Shown: positions 43,742 through 53,975 of the stretch, piece after piece
Position numbering within the stretch: position 1 is the first letter of the stretch
Layout: each line of letters opens with the position of its first letter
DNA from: Mucilaginibacter hurinus
Lineage (GTDB): Bacteria > Bacteroidota > Bacteroidia > Sphingobacteriales > Sphingobacteriaceae
Direction of reading: 5' to 3'
DNA length: 64,000 nucleotides
Assembly (NCBI RefSeq): GCF_003324525.1
Contig: NZ_QGDC01000007.1
Location: forward strand, 62,001 to 126,000
Program-made: the position numbers and the translations under genes
Notes under the pieces: model-generated
What the model was told of the DNA's origin: nothing
Databases searched by the model: none
The model's input: the letters and a program-made list of their open reading frames with translations, nothing else

Positions 43742-44704
43742 TTAGTATCGTTTTACATTAAAATCCGACAGTCCGCCGTTGATTTTGATATACATTTTGT
43801 TGGCAGCGTTAGCAAATCCGAGGGTTTCGTACCGGTGATCACCCGCTTTAGTGAAGCCATCAAAATCAGTTGATGACAGGCCCGACGATGTAGTGATGCT
43901 GCATGCAGTGTTTTGCGGTATATACAGGTTTATTTCAGAAACACCTGTTAATACGTCAATGTTGGTTACTGTTAATGGCTGCCCGAGTTTTACTTTAAAG
44001 GATGCCGCCCCGCCATTTAGCTTAAGCGACCGTACCTTGAATTTTGTCAGGTCGAAATCGATTTCGCTGGCACCGGTTTTTACACTGATGTCCCATTCTG
44101 GCCTAGCGTTCAGCTTTATGGTAGCCGAGTTATCTTTATCTGTATCCCATTTAAATTTAGAACTTTTACCATCAAGCATTTTAAAGTCCAGTACGGCAAG
44201 TGAGTCTGTTGTAGTGTTTGAGAGGCCGTAGCGTCCAACAAATTCCTGTGTTTGTGCATTAAATAACTGATCGGTTGTATCACTCAATTTGTAAGTAGTG
44301 GCCCCGCCCGCTATATTCAGTTGTGCTACTTTAATGCTATCAGTAAAAGGTTCGTTAAATATACTGGTGCCCTGCTTTTTTACTACGCCGCCGTGGTAAT
44401 CACCGTTGTTGCCGGCGTCATCGTCTTCATACTTAAAATTTACCGCGGGCGACCATGAACGGTGGCTCAGATCGGCAAATAAGATTAAGCTAAAGCCGCC
44501 CAGCACTACTATAATCTTAATTGCAGTAGCCCAAGCCGAATTTTTATTAGACAACGCCAGGTTTACACCTGCAATTAGCAGGAACACCGGCCACAAACGG
44601 AATATATTGCCCCAGCGAAAATCAATGTAGCCAAAGTTATGCAGCAGGAAGGTTACGCCTATTAAAACCAGCACAAGGCCTGTTATCAGTCTGTCGCTTT
44701 TCAT
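43742..44704 (-). CDS. LiaF-like membrane protein
   Basis: 320 residues. The N-terminal DUF5668-type membrane region (GLVLVLIGVTFLLHNFGYIDFRWGNIFRLWPVFLLIAGVNL) has three to four helices. The C-terminal half is a beta-rich domain of the LiaF/DUF2154-like kind (LNIAGGATTYKL, WDISVKTGASEIDFDL, LTGVSEINLYIPQN, KMYIKINGGLSDFNVK). Repeated GAS/GVS-EI-L segments suggest a beta solenoid outside the membrane. Linked to cell-envelope stress control in Firmicutes; the role here is unknown. It follows the PspC-like gene with only 2 bases between. Confidence 0.87.
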   Translation of the reverse strand: MKSDRLITGLVLVLIGVTFLLHNFGYIDFRWGNIFRLWPVFLLIAGVNLALSNKNSAWATAIKIIVVLGGFSLILFADLSHRSWSPAVNFKYEDDDAGNNGDYHGGVVKKQGTSIFNEPFTDSIKVAQLNIAGGATTYKLSDTTDQLFNAQTQEFVGRYGLSNTTTDSLAVLDFKMLDGKSSKFKWDTDKDNSATIKLNARPEWDISVKTGASEIDFDLTKFKVRSLKLNGGAASFKVKLGQPLTVTNIDVLTGVSEINLYIPQNTACSITTSSGLSSTDFDGFTKAGDHRYETLGFANAANKMYIKINGGLSDFNVKRY

Positions 44705-44706
44705 AA

Positions 44707-45297
44707 TTATTCAATTGGATGGTTAGGATTCGTATTTGTTTCGTCTTTCTTTTCAACTGTATCCGCTGTGTTGTCAGCCTTGTACCAGTCGTTCCTTTCC
44801 CAGGGTTGTTTTTTTGCTCCGGATAAAATGAATGATATACCAATAGCTACCAAAACCAGTGGCCATACCACGTGGAAATCGATGTGGGGTAACAAGCCAA
44901 AGTTTTTGAGCAGGAACGCCGCACCTAATAGTATGAGTATCACCCCGGCAATAACACCTGCGTTGGTCGTTTTTTTCGGCGGTACGCCCGTAAAGGTTTC
45001 GTTAGCATCATTGTAGTTGGGCATAGTGAAATTAGGCTGTGAGGTTTCCCTAAAGGGATTATAGGCATCTTGTTCAGGCATTCTGTAATCAACGCCGGGG
45101 TTGCCGTAAAACAGGTTTTTTGCTGGTAATACAACCCAAAGTACCACGTATACCAGGCCACCTGTACCATGTAAAAATGCGGTAACTAAAAATATTACCC
45201 TTACAATTGATACATCCACGCCGAAATAGTCGGCCAATCCTGCGCAAACGCCGCCTATTTTTTTGCGTTGCTCATCACGATAAAGTTTCTTTTCCAT
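44707..45297 (-). CDS. PspC-domain membrane protein
   Basis: 196 residues. The PspC domain fills residues about 3-62: KLYRDEQRKKIGGVCAGLADYFGVDVSIVRVIFLVTAFLHG and VLWVVLPAKN. A polar, Pro/Asn-rich linker follows, then two or three helices (GVIAGVILILLGAAFLLKNFG, WPLVLVAIGISFILSG) that look like the N-terminal part of the LiaF-like protein encoded next. PspC-LiaF pairs suggest an envelope-stress module. The SDR gene ends 23 bases upstream. Confidence 0.9.
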   Translation of the reverse strand: MEKKLYRDEQRKKIGGVCAGLADYFGVDVSIVRVIFLVTAFLHGTGGLVYVVLWVVLPAKNLFYGNPGVDYRMPEQDAYNPFRETSQPNFTMPNYNDANETFTGVPPKKTTNAGVIAGVILILLGAAFLLKNFGLLPHIDFHVVWPLVLVAIGISFILSGAKKQPWERNDWYKADNTADTVEKKDETNTNPNHPIE

Positions 45298-45320
45298 TAT
45301 ACTGTTAATTTAAAATGTTA

Positions 45321-46025
45321 TTACAATTGGCCGCCAGCCGGTTTTATTATGATTTGATCCACATTGGCGCCTTTGCTCATGTTATAAATTGTAATAATGG
45401 CTGATGCAACATCCTCGGGCAAAACCATGTCATTTTTATTTACATCCATCCCTTTCCATGAATCCGTTAACGTCGATCCGGGAATGATGGCTGTAACTTT
45501 TATACCGTGTGGTTGCATCTCAAGCCTCATTACGTTATTAAGACCTAACAGGGCATATTTTGTTACGCTGTACACACCGGCTTCCATTACCGGGTTAAGC
45601 GCTGCTACCGAGCATACATTAAAGATGTGCCCTTCACCGGCGGAAACCAGCCTTTTACCGAAAAAACGGTATAGTTCATAGGCAGGAAACAGGTTTGTGC
45701 CCAACTGTTTTTCCATTGAATTTTCGTCGTCTTCAAGTATGGGTACGTGCTTGTACATACCCACATTATTGACAATAATCCCGATGAACCCAAGCTTTTT
45801 CTCGGTGAATTCGGCAAATTTTTTTAACTGGTGCCTGTCGCTTACATCGGCAACGGTGGCTGCCACCCGTATCCCGGGTGCCATTTCAAGCAATTCAGCT
45901 TCAAAGGCAGCCAGTTCTTTGGCGTTGCGGGCACATATGCCAACATTAATACCTTGTTTAACCAATGCAATGGTTATTGCGCGGCCCATGCCTTTTGTTG
46001 CGCCGGTGATGATTGCGTTTTTCAT
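45321..46025 (-). CDS. Short-chain dehydrogenase/reductase
   Basis: 234 residues with the classical SDR marks: TGATKGMGRAI (NADP-binding glycine motif, with an Ala/Lys arrangement that favours NADPH), the NNVGMY motif, catalytic Ser in VCSVAA, and YSVTKYALLG (Tyr-x-x-x-Lys). Closest in feel to 3-oxoacyl-ACP reductase-like SDRs; substrate unknown. First gene of the operon SDR-PspC-LiaF, preceded by a TATATTTG box at 46053-46060. Confidence 0.9.
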   Translation of the reverse strand: MKNAIITGATKGMGRAITIALVKQGINVGICARNAKELAAFEAELLEMAPGIRVAATVADVSDRHQLKKFAEFTEKKLGFIGIIVNNVGMYKHVPILEDDENSMEKQLGTNLFPAYELYRFFGKRLVSAGEGHIFNVCSVAALNPVMEAGVYSVTKYALLGLNNVMRLEMQPHGIKVTAIIPGSTLTDSWKGMDVNKNDMVLPEDVASAIITIYNMSKGANVDQIIIKPAGGQL

Positions 46026-46052
46026 GTGTTTCTAACAGTATATAGATAGTTT

Positions 46053-46060
46053 CAAATATA
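46053..46060 (-). promoter_or_regulatory. -7 box of the SDR-PspC-LiaF operon
   Basis: TATATTTG on the minus strand, 28 bases before the SDR ATG; matches TAnnTTTG. Confidence 0.4.
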
Positions 46061-46180
46061 TATTGTTTAACCCTTGATTTATCCGTTTACCTGCTATGGA
46101 ATTTGATATATACGGGCACGGTTTGCCTGTAAAGCATCGCAGGTTGATGAAATAAAAGCCAGGAACCGTATAAAACAACA

Positions 46181-46200
46181 AAAGCCGCCCGGAGGCAGCT
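46181..46200 (-). terminator. Hairpin after the GH97 gene
   Basis: AGCCGCC and GGCAGCT form a short stem with one mismatch and a 3-4 base loop; on the minus strand TTTTGTTG follows. A probable intrinsic terminator for the GH97 gene, weaker than others here. Confidence 0.5.
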
Positions 46201-46229
46201 CTGTTGATATTCAAAAACAACTCTATTAT

Positions 46230-48362
<2,133 letters not shown>

Positions 48363-48436
48363 TTAAATTTCGGCCGTAAGGCACGTTATTATATAAGTGG
48401 CTTATATCAGTGCAACAAATTTTATAAAATATTAAA

Positions 48437-48448
48437 GCAATGCATTGC
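48437..48448. promoter_or_regulatory. 12-bp palindrome in the GH97-PfkB divergent region
   Basis: GCAATGCATTGC is fully self-complementary and lies between the two divergent starts (48341 and 48598). A candidate regulator site; no regulator is encoded next to it. Confidence 0.3.
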
Positions 48449-48585
48449 ACATTAAAAATTATTTAAAAACATAACATTGATTATCAGTAGATTAAATGTG
48501 ATTATAGCGTGTTTTTTTTAAATGTTTTTTAAGTAACATTACAATAATAGCCCTGTAGGGCGATAGCGTTATTGCACAGTTTTAA

Positions 48586-48593
48586 TATGTTTG
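48586..48593 (+). promoter_or_regulatory. -7 box abutting the PfkB start codon
   Basis: TATGTTTG matches TAnnTTTG but ends only 4 bases before the ATG at 48598. If used, transcription would begin at or next to the start codon, a leaderless message. Confidence 0.4.
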
Positions 48594-48597
48594 TGTT

Positions 48598-49476
48598 ATG
48601 CCTCAAACCAACACTACCATATGCTGTATAGGCCATATCACTCATGATATAAATTTAAATGCAGGTAAAGTGGTAAACATGCCGGGCGGTACCGCGCTGT
48701 ATTTCTCACACGCACTTGCCCATATGCCTGTAAATTACAAGTTGGTTACTGCAGTAGCCAGTCGTGAGCGTATTTACGCCGAACAGTTACACGGTTTAGG
48801 GGTAGATGTATTGATATTACCAAGTGCAGGTACTGTATTTTTCGAAAACACTTATGGCACTAATCCTGATGAGCGCATGCAAAGGGTTTTGCAAACCGCC
48901 GATAGCTTTACAACCGCACAATTAAGGGGTATCGACGCTGATTTGTACCACCTTGGCCCATTGCTAGCTGATGATTTTGACGAAGATGTTATACCGTTTT
49001 TGGCATCAAAGGGCAGAGTATCTTTGGATGTGCAAGGCCTGTTACGTAAAGTTGTGGATACCAGGGTGGTGCCGGTTGACTGGCCCGAAAAGTATGCCTT
49101 GCTGCCATATATTCATACACTGAAAGTTAACGAGATGGAATTATCCGTATTAACAGGCATGAATGATATAAGGCAGGCAGCAAAAAAACTTGGTGATTTG
49201 GGTGTAAAAGAAGTGGTGATTACATTGGGTAGCAACGGCTCGCTTATATATGCCGATGAAAAGTATTGTGCTATAGTGGCTTTTAAGCCTGCTGTTTTTA
49301 TGGATGCCACCGGCTGTGGTGACACGTATATGGCAGGGTATCTGTACCAGCGTGCTTCAGGCGCAACGGTACGCGAAGCCGGCCGCTTCGCATCAGCCAT
49401 GGCCGGCTTAAAGGCAGGTTGTATCGGGCCATTTTCAGGTACTGAGGATGAGGTAAAAGATCAGTACACACTTTAA
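48598..49476 (+). CDS. PfkB-family carbohydrate kinase
   Basis: 292 residues of the ribokinase/PfkB fold. N-terminal substrate region: TICCIGHITHDINLNAGKVVNMPGGTALYFSHALAHM. ATP site: LKVNEMELSVLTG, then VVITLGSNGSLIYAD and FMDATGCGDTYMAGYLY, where the Asp of the GAGD-type motif (GCGD here) is the catalytic base. Members phosphorylate sugars, nucleosides or inositols; the target is not evident. It is divergent from the GH97 hydrolase, which hints at but does not prove a shared sugar. Confidence 0.88.
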   Translation: MPQTNTTICCIGHITHDINLNAGKVVNMPGGTALYFSHALAHMPVNYKLVTAVASRERIYAEQLHGLGVDVLILPSAGTVFFENTYGTNPDERMQRVLQTADSFTTAQLRGIDADLYHLGPLLADDFDEDVIPFLASKGRVSLDVQGLLRKVVDTRVVPVDWPEKYALLPYIHTLKVNEMELSVLTGMNDIRQAAKKLGDLGVKEVVITLGSNGSLIYADEKYCAIVAFKPAVFMDATGCGDTYMAGYLYQRASGATVREAGRFASAMAGLKAGCIGPFSGTEDEVKDQYTL

Positions 49477-49620
49477 AAAAGCATAGCTGACGTAAACAAT
49501 TACGCTGCCTGACCATTATAATCAAGCAATGGCTGTTTGTAGTTGCTTCGTTGTTATTTATCTAACTTGACGGCGGGTATTGTTAAAAAATGTATTTTTA
49601 ACCGATTTTACACATAAATA

Positions 49621-50352
49621 ATGTTTTATAGTTTAGGCAGGTATATACTTTTACTGCGGTTAAGTTTTAAAAAACCCGAAAAGTTTGATGTTTATTGGAA
49701 AGAGATCATGCGCGAGATGGTTTCGGTAGGCATCGGCTCGCTGGGTATTATCGCTATTATCTCCGTATTTATTGGCGCCGCCACTACCATACAGGTAGCA
49801 TTTCAGCTAAGCAGCCCGCTGGTGCCCTTAAGCATAGCGGGTAAAATTGCACGCGATTCGACGATACTTGAGTTTAGCCCAACCATTTCATCCCTGGTGC
49901 TGGCGGGTCGTGTTGGTTCAAGCATTGCGTCGCAGATTGGCACTATGCGTGTTACTGAACAGATAGATGCGCTTGAAATAATGGGTGTAAATGCACCCGG
50001 TTATCTGATAGCGCCTAAAATAATGGCTGGTATAACTATGGTGCCCCTATTGGTAATCATATCCATTGTGCTTGGCATATCAGGTGGTTACATAGCTTGT
50101 GTCGTATCAGGCGATATTACTCCTGCCGATTACCTTGCTGGTGTGCGTGACGGGTTTGATGGACTTACAATAAGGGTTGCGCTGGTAAAAGCCTTTGTAT
50201 TTGGATTTTTGATATGCTCTATATGTTCTTATCAGGGATTTTATACAACAGGAGGTGCCCTTGAAGTAGGGCAATCCGCTACCCGGGGTGTAGTATACAG
50301 TTGCGTTATGATATTATTTGCTGACCTTGTGATTACCAGCCTGATGTTATGA
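49621..50352 (+). CDS. mlaE: MlaE-type ABC transporter permease
   Basis: 243 residues with about five membrane segments and the MlaE signature ELSSPLVPL-like LSSPLVPLSIAGKIARDST plus EFSPTISSLVLAGRVGSSIASQIGTMRVTEQIDALEIMG. This permease family moves phospholipids between inner and outer membranes together with an MCE-domain protein. Its stop overlaps the start of the ATPase gene by 4 bases (ATGA). No MlaD/MCE gene follows, which is unusual, so that subunit must be elsewhere. Confidence 0.9.
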   Translation: MFYSLGRYILLLRLSFKKPEKFDVYWKEIMREMVSVGIGSLGIIAIISVFIGAATTIQVAFQLSSPLVPLSIAGKIARDSTILEFSPTISSLVLAGRVGSSIASQIGTMRVTEQIDALEIMGVNAPGYLIAPKIMAGITMVPLLVIISIVLGISGGYIACVVSGDITPADYLAGVRDGFDGLTIRVALVKAFVFGFLICSICSYQGFYTTGGALEVGQSATRGVVYSCVMILFADLVITSLML

Positions 50353-51101
50353 TTGAAGTTAAAGACATACACAAAACATTTGGTGACAATGAGGTGCTTA
50401 AAGGCATTAGTGCCAAGTTTGAGGCAGGTAAAAATAACCTCATAATTGGTGGCTCCGGTTCAGGTAAAACTACCTTACTTAAATGTATTGTAGGCCTGCA
50501 TAAGCCTACCAAAGGCGAGGTATTTTTCAGCGGTCAGAATTTCAGCGAACTGAGCTTTGAAGAACGTGTGCCCATCCGTACAGAGATAGGTATGCTGTTT
50601 CAAAATTCCGCGTTATTTGATTCGATGACGGTTGAGGAGAATATTATATTTCCATTGAACCTGTTTACAAATCAATCCAAATCTGAGAAACTAGACCGGG
50701 CAAACTTTTGCCTGGAACGGGTAAACCTTAAAGGCAAGAATAAACTATACCCGGCTGAACTTTCCGGCGGTATGAAAAAACGGGTGGGCATCGCCCGAGC
50801 TATCTCTATGCAGCCTAAATATCTTTTTGTGGATGAACCTAACTCGGGCCTTGATCCTAAAACCTCTATATTAATTGATGAGCTTATAAACGAGCTAACC
50901 GATGAGTATAACATTACCACTGTTGTTGTTACCCACGATATGAACTCGGTAATGGGAATAGGTGAGCATATTGTGTTTTTACACCAGGGACAAAAGTGGT
51001 GGGAGGGAAGTAACAAAGAGATAGCACACACCGATAACAAAGAACTGAACGACTTTGTATTCGCGAGTAAATTTATGCAGGCAGCGAAGGAAAAATTGTA
51101 G
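50349..51101 (+). CDS. mlaF: MlaF-type ABC transporter ATPase
   Basis: 250 residues. Walker A GGSGSGKTT, Q-loop MLFQNSALFDSMTVEENI, signature LSGGMKKRVGIARA, Walker B YLFVDEPNSGLDP and switch VVTHDMNS are all intact. The SALFDS phrase after the Q-loop is typical of MlaF-like ATPases of the retrograde/anterograde phospholipid transporter. Co-translated with the permease. An inverted heptamer-repeat element begins right after its stop. Confidence 0.93.
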   Translation: MIEVKDIHKTFGDNEVLKGISAKFEAGKNNLIIGGSGSGKTTLLKCIVGLHKPTKGEVFFSGQNFSELSFEERVPIRTEIGMLFQNSALFDSMTVEENIIFPLNLFTNQSKSEKLDRANFCLERVNLKGKNKLYPAELSGGMKKRVGIARAISMQPKYLFVDEPNSGLDPKTSILIDELINELTDEYNITTVVVTHDMNSVMGIGEHIVFLHQGQKWWEGSNKEIAHTDNKELNDFVFASKFMQAAKEKL

Positions 51102-51103
51102 TT

Positions 51104-51235
51104 TAGTGATTAGAGATTAGTGACTGAGATTAGTTGAGGCTACCTTTGCAACACTTCTAAATGACTATCTTTGCAGCTTGTTTCAAAAAATTAACAGGCA
51201 CTACTCACTAATCACCACTCACTAATCGCTAACAC
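51104..51235. repeat. Inverted heptamer-repeat element between mlaF and the methyltransferase gene
   Basis: Left arm: TAGTGAT-type 7-base units at 51104-51124, degenerating to 51131. Right arm: CTACTCA, CTAATCA, CCACTCA, CTAATCG, CTAACAC at 51201-51235, whose CTAATCA unit is a rotation of the reverse complement of TAGTGAT. So the arms are inverted copies of one heptamer family. The right arm stops one base before the ATG at 51237. Two TAnnTTTG boxes sit in the spacer, so transcripts of the methyltransferase gene would carry the right arm in the leader. Confidence 0.7.
51141..51173 (+). promoter_or_regulatory. Two -7 boxes upstream of the methyltransferase gene
   Basis: TACCTTTG (51141-51148) and TATCTTTG (51166-51173), both matching TAnnTTTG, 25 bases apart between the two repeat arms. 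Each is followed by GCA and then A/C/G-rich bases, so one may be a copy of the other. Confidence 0.45.
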
Positions 51236-51236
51236 C

Positions 51237-52127
51237 ATGATCCAATTACTCACACCTACTCACTGGAACGATTATGAGCTCATAGATTGCGGCGATTTTG
51301 AGAAGCTGGAGCGATTTGGTAATGTAATACTGGTACGCCCTGAGCCACAGGCAGTGTGGAGCAAAGCGCTGCCTGAAAGCGAGTGGCAAAAGCAGTATCA
51401 TATCAAATTTAAAGGCCGTTCGGCCACCAATGGCGATTGGCTTAAGAAGAATCCTAAAACACCTGATCGCTGGCATATTGAGTATAAAAACCCCGAAGCG
51501 GCAATAAAATTCCGCCTGGGGCTAACCTCTTTTAAACATGTGGGCATTTTTCCGGAGCAAGCAGTAAATTGGGATTACATCAGCAGTAATATAAAAAAAT
51601 TTAAAACGCCTGATCCGAAAGTATTAAACCTTTTTGCCTATACTGGTGCCGCATCGCTTATAGCAAGGGCGGCCGGTGCAGATACTACACACGTTGATTC
51701 GATAAAGCAGGTAGTTACCTGGGCTAATGAGAACCAGGAGCTATCAGGTTTAAAAGATATACGGTGGGTGGTTGAGGATGCGCTGAAATTTGTTAAACGC
51801 GAACTGAAGCGCGGCAAAAAGTACAATGGCATTATACTTGATCCGCCCGCCTATGGGCACGGACCCAATGGCGAAAAGTGGAAGCTTGAGGATCATATAA
51901 ACGAAATGATGAGGGATGTGATCCAGTTGCTTGATCCTGAGGAGCATTTTCTAATACTTAATACATATTCACTTGGCTTTTCATCGGTTATAATTAATAA
52001 CCTGATTCGCAGTGCTTACCCCAAAGTGAAAAACCTTGAGGTTGGCGAATTGTATTTGCAGGCCACTGCTGGTCCGCAGTTGCCGCTGGGCGTATTCGGA
52101 AAGTTTTGTAAAATAAAAGGTGAATAG
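51237..52127 (+). CDS. Class I SAM-dependent methyltransferase (RlmI-like)
   Basis: 296 residues. An N-terminal beta region (DCGDFEKLERFGNVILVRPEPQAVW) precedes the Rossmann methyltransferase: VLNLFAYTGAASLIARAAGA (motif I), DSIKQVVTWANENQELSGL (motif II), VVEDALKFVKRELK and GIILDPPAYGHGP (motif IV, DPPxYG of the RlmI/RlmK type). These enzymes methylate cytosine or guanine in 23S rRNA, but the N-terminal PUA domain of RlmI is not obvious, so the target is open. Preceded by a heptamer-repeat element. Confidence 0.88.
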   Translation: MIQLLTPTHWNDYELIDCGDFEKLERFGNVILVRPEPQAVWSKALPESEWQKQYHIKFKGRSATNGDWLKKNPKTPDRWHIEYKNPEAAIKFRLGLTSFKHVGIFPEQAVNWDYISSNIKKFKTPDPKVLNLFAYTGAASLIARAAGADTTHVDSIKQVVTWANENQELSGLKDIRWVVEDALKFVKRELKRGKKYNGIILDPPAYGHGPNGEKWKLEDHINEMMRDVIQLLDPEEHFLILNTYSLGFSSVIINNLIRSAYPKVKNLEVGELYLQATAGPQLPLGVFGKFCKIKGE

Positions 52128-52186
52128 CTCAACCATTGGCTTATATTTACATCAATTTGATATTTTAACACCCGCGCCTCTACGCT

Positions 52187-53230
52187 ATGAAAATGAAAAA
52201 CTTTTTTCTTTTAATCCTGCTTTCATTAACCACGTTAACTTTATTTACTAATTGCACCGAAAGTGGCAAAGCCGGTAAGGCAGATAGTACAAATAAGGCT
52301 GCTAAAAACGGCGGCGATACTATTACCGCTGCACCAGGCGGTGCCCCGCTTGATACTGCCCTGTACGACTCATTGATGGTGCGTATGGCCAATGGAGATA
52401 CTACAGGCAGATGGCCTGTAAAAAAAGCTCCCTACCCATTACCGGGCGCTATATTGCCATTTAAACGGGTTGTAGCATTTTATGGTAACCTGTTTTCGAA
52501 AAAGATGGGTATACTCGGCGAGATACCTTCAGACCAAATGCTTGCCAAGCTAAAAGGCGAGGCAAAAGCCTGGGAACGTGCCGACCCTAAAACACCGGTA
52601 CAACCGGCGCTGCATTACATAGCTGTTGTTGCGCAGGGCGATGGCGGTAAGGACGGAAAATACCGTTACCGTATGCCATTTAAACAAATTGATACTATTT
52701 TATATATGGCGAAAAAGATTGATGCCATTGTGTTTTTAGATATACAGGTAGCTTTGAGCACTATACAGGCAGAGTTGCCGTTGCTTGAAAAATACCTGAG
52801 CATGCCAAATGTGCACTTAGGTATTGACCCTGAATTTTCGATGAAAGACGGCACCAAGCCTGGTAAAAAAATAGGCACTTATGATGCAGCCGATATTAAT
52901 TACGTGAGCGGTTACCTTGCCGACCTGGTAAAAAAGAACGGCTTACCACCCAAGATTTTTGTAGTGCACCGTTTTACACATAAAATGGTAACCAACTACA
53001 AAAACATAAAAACCCGTCCTGAGGTGCAGTTTGTTATGCATATGGACGGCTGGGGCGAACCAGAGCTTAAGTTGGGTACTTACCGTAACCACATCTTCCC
53101 TGAGCCGGTTCAGTTTACCGGTTTTAAGCTGTTTTACAAAAATGACTTAAAGAAAGCGCCGCACCGTATGCTTACACCTCCTGAATTGGTTAAGTATAAA
53201 CCGGCACCAATGTATATACAATATCAGTAA
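52187..53230 (+). CDS. Hypothetical lipoprotein, possible TIM-barrel hydrolase
   Basis: 347 residues; lipoprotein signal MKMKNFFLLILLSLTTLTLFTNC. After a low-complexity Thr/Ala/Gly linker comes a conserved-looking domain: FKRVVAFYGNLFSKKMGILGEI, ALHYIAVVAQGDGG, IDAIVFLDIQVALSTIQAELPLLEKYLSMPNVHLGIDPEF, PPKIFVVHRFTHKMVTNYKNI and QFVMHMDGWGEPELKLGTYR. The strand-helix alternation ending in VFLDIQ, HLGIDPEF and FVVHRF suggests a TIM barrel with acidic residues at strand ends, as in glycosidase-like proteins. No family is recognised with confidence. It is followed by a 21-bp perfect hairpin. Confidence 0.6.
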   Translation: MKMKNFFLLILLSLTTLTLFTNCTESGKAGKADSTNKAAKNGGDTITAAPGGAPLDTALYDSLMVRMANGDTTGRWPVKKAPYPLPGAILPFKRVVAFYGNLFSKKMGILGEIPSDQMLAKLKGEAKAWERADPKTPVQPALHYIAVVAQGDGGKDGKYRYRMPFKQIDTILYMAKKIDAIVFLDIQVALSTIQAELPLLEKYLSMPNVHLGIDPEFSMKDGTKPGKKIGTYDAADINYVSGYLADLVKKNGLPPKIFVVHRFTHKMVTNYKNIKTRPEVQFVMHMDGWGEPELKLGTYRNHIFPEPVQFTGFKLFYKNDLKKAPHRMLTPPELVKYKPAPMYIQYQ

Positions 53231-53284
53231 TGCTATAAAGTAAAAAGGATGTTATGAAAATAGCATCCTTTTTACTTTATAGCA
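53231..53284. terminator. 21-bp perfect inverted repeat (bidirectional terminator)
   Basis: The arms at 53231-53251 and 53264-53284 are perfect complements over 21 bp, with a 12-base loop. The arms are A-rich (GTAAAAAGGATG on the left) so each strand has a T-run inside the right-hand half of the stem. It begins 1 base after the lipoprotein stop and 55 bases before the RDD remnant, so it ends transcription from both sides. Confidence 0.8.
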
Positions 53285-53338
53285 AAATGTGTAACAACTA
53301 CAAGTCCGTTAAATTTATCAGGCTCTTCGCTCCGGGAC

Positions 53339-53964
53339 TTATCCTTTCTTTTTTATTACATAGGTTTTGGCCAGATTATCATGTAAACCCTGCCGGTGGC
53401 TATCCCACAAAACGCAAAAGAAACCCAGGCAGCAAATAAGTCCTGATAAGATTTTACCGGCATTTCTTCCCAAAGCTCTTCCGGCAGACAATCGTTCGCC
53501 AGAGGCGTCAACTACCACCAATTTGCATATCACTTTTCCTATGCTGCCCTGAGTGGGCAGTGAGTCGAATAATGTATGGTACGCTATAAACGCTAGTACG
53601 GCTAAAAATCTAAAAAATAATTCTATGTCCGGTATATAATAATCAGACGCAATATTCGGAACCAATTGAGTAGATACTCCTAATATTCGCCTATTATTGC
53701 CATAAAAATAATCAACAACACATAGTCAATCAGGTAGGCCAGTAAACGCCACCAAAAACTGGCCACGTTGGTTCGTGTGGGTATATAAATCCCTTGGGTT
53801 TCAAAATAAATATAAAACTCCGGCAGCTCGGCGGCACGCTGCCAGTTTTCATTTAAAGGCGACATGATAAATGTGTCCGTTGTAATATTCATGTCCATCA
53901 GTTGCGCATGCGTATATGGCCCACTTTTCTCGTTGATGTTTAATGTATAGTAGACGTTAATCAT
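53339..53964 (-). pseudogene. GYF_2/RDD membrane protein broken by a frameshift
   Basis: The 94-codon upstream frame (53680-53964) begins with a GYF_2-like domain (YYTLNINEKSGPYTHAQLMDMNI) and enters the first RDD helix (FWWRLLAYLIDYVLLIIFMAIIGEY), then stops at TAG (53680-53682). The sequence continues in another frame (53339-53670): LGVSTQLVPNIA, a second helix, GSIGKVICKLVVVDASGERL and a closing DSHRQGLHDNLAKTYVI, the normal end of an RDD protein. One extra T at GAATATT-AGG (near 53683) would join them as GEYLGVST. So it is a single-base loss in one gene, real or a sequencing error. Confidence 0.8.
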
Positions 53965-53975
53965 ATAATGCTATA

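Noticed and set aside
46032..46220. 62-codon minus-strand frame between GH97 and the SDR gene
   Set aside because: It overlaps the terminator and the SDR promoter box, and shows no conserved feature.
53254..53439. 61-codon plus-strand frame after the lipoprotein gene
   Set aside because: It begins inside the loop of the 21-bp terminator hairpin and overlaps the antisense RDD gene; low-complexity, no family feature.
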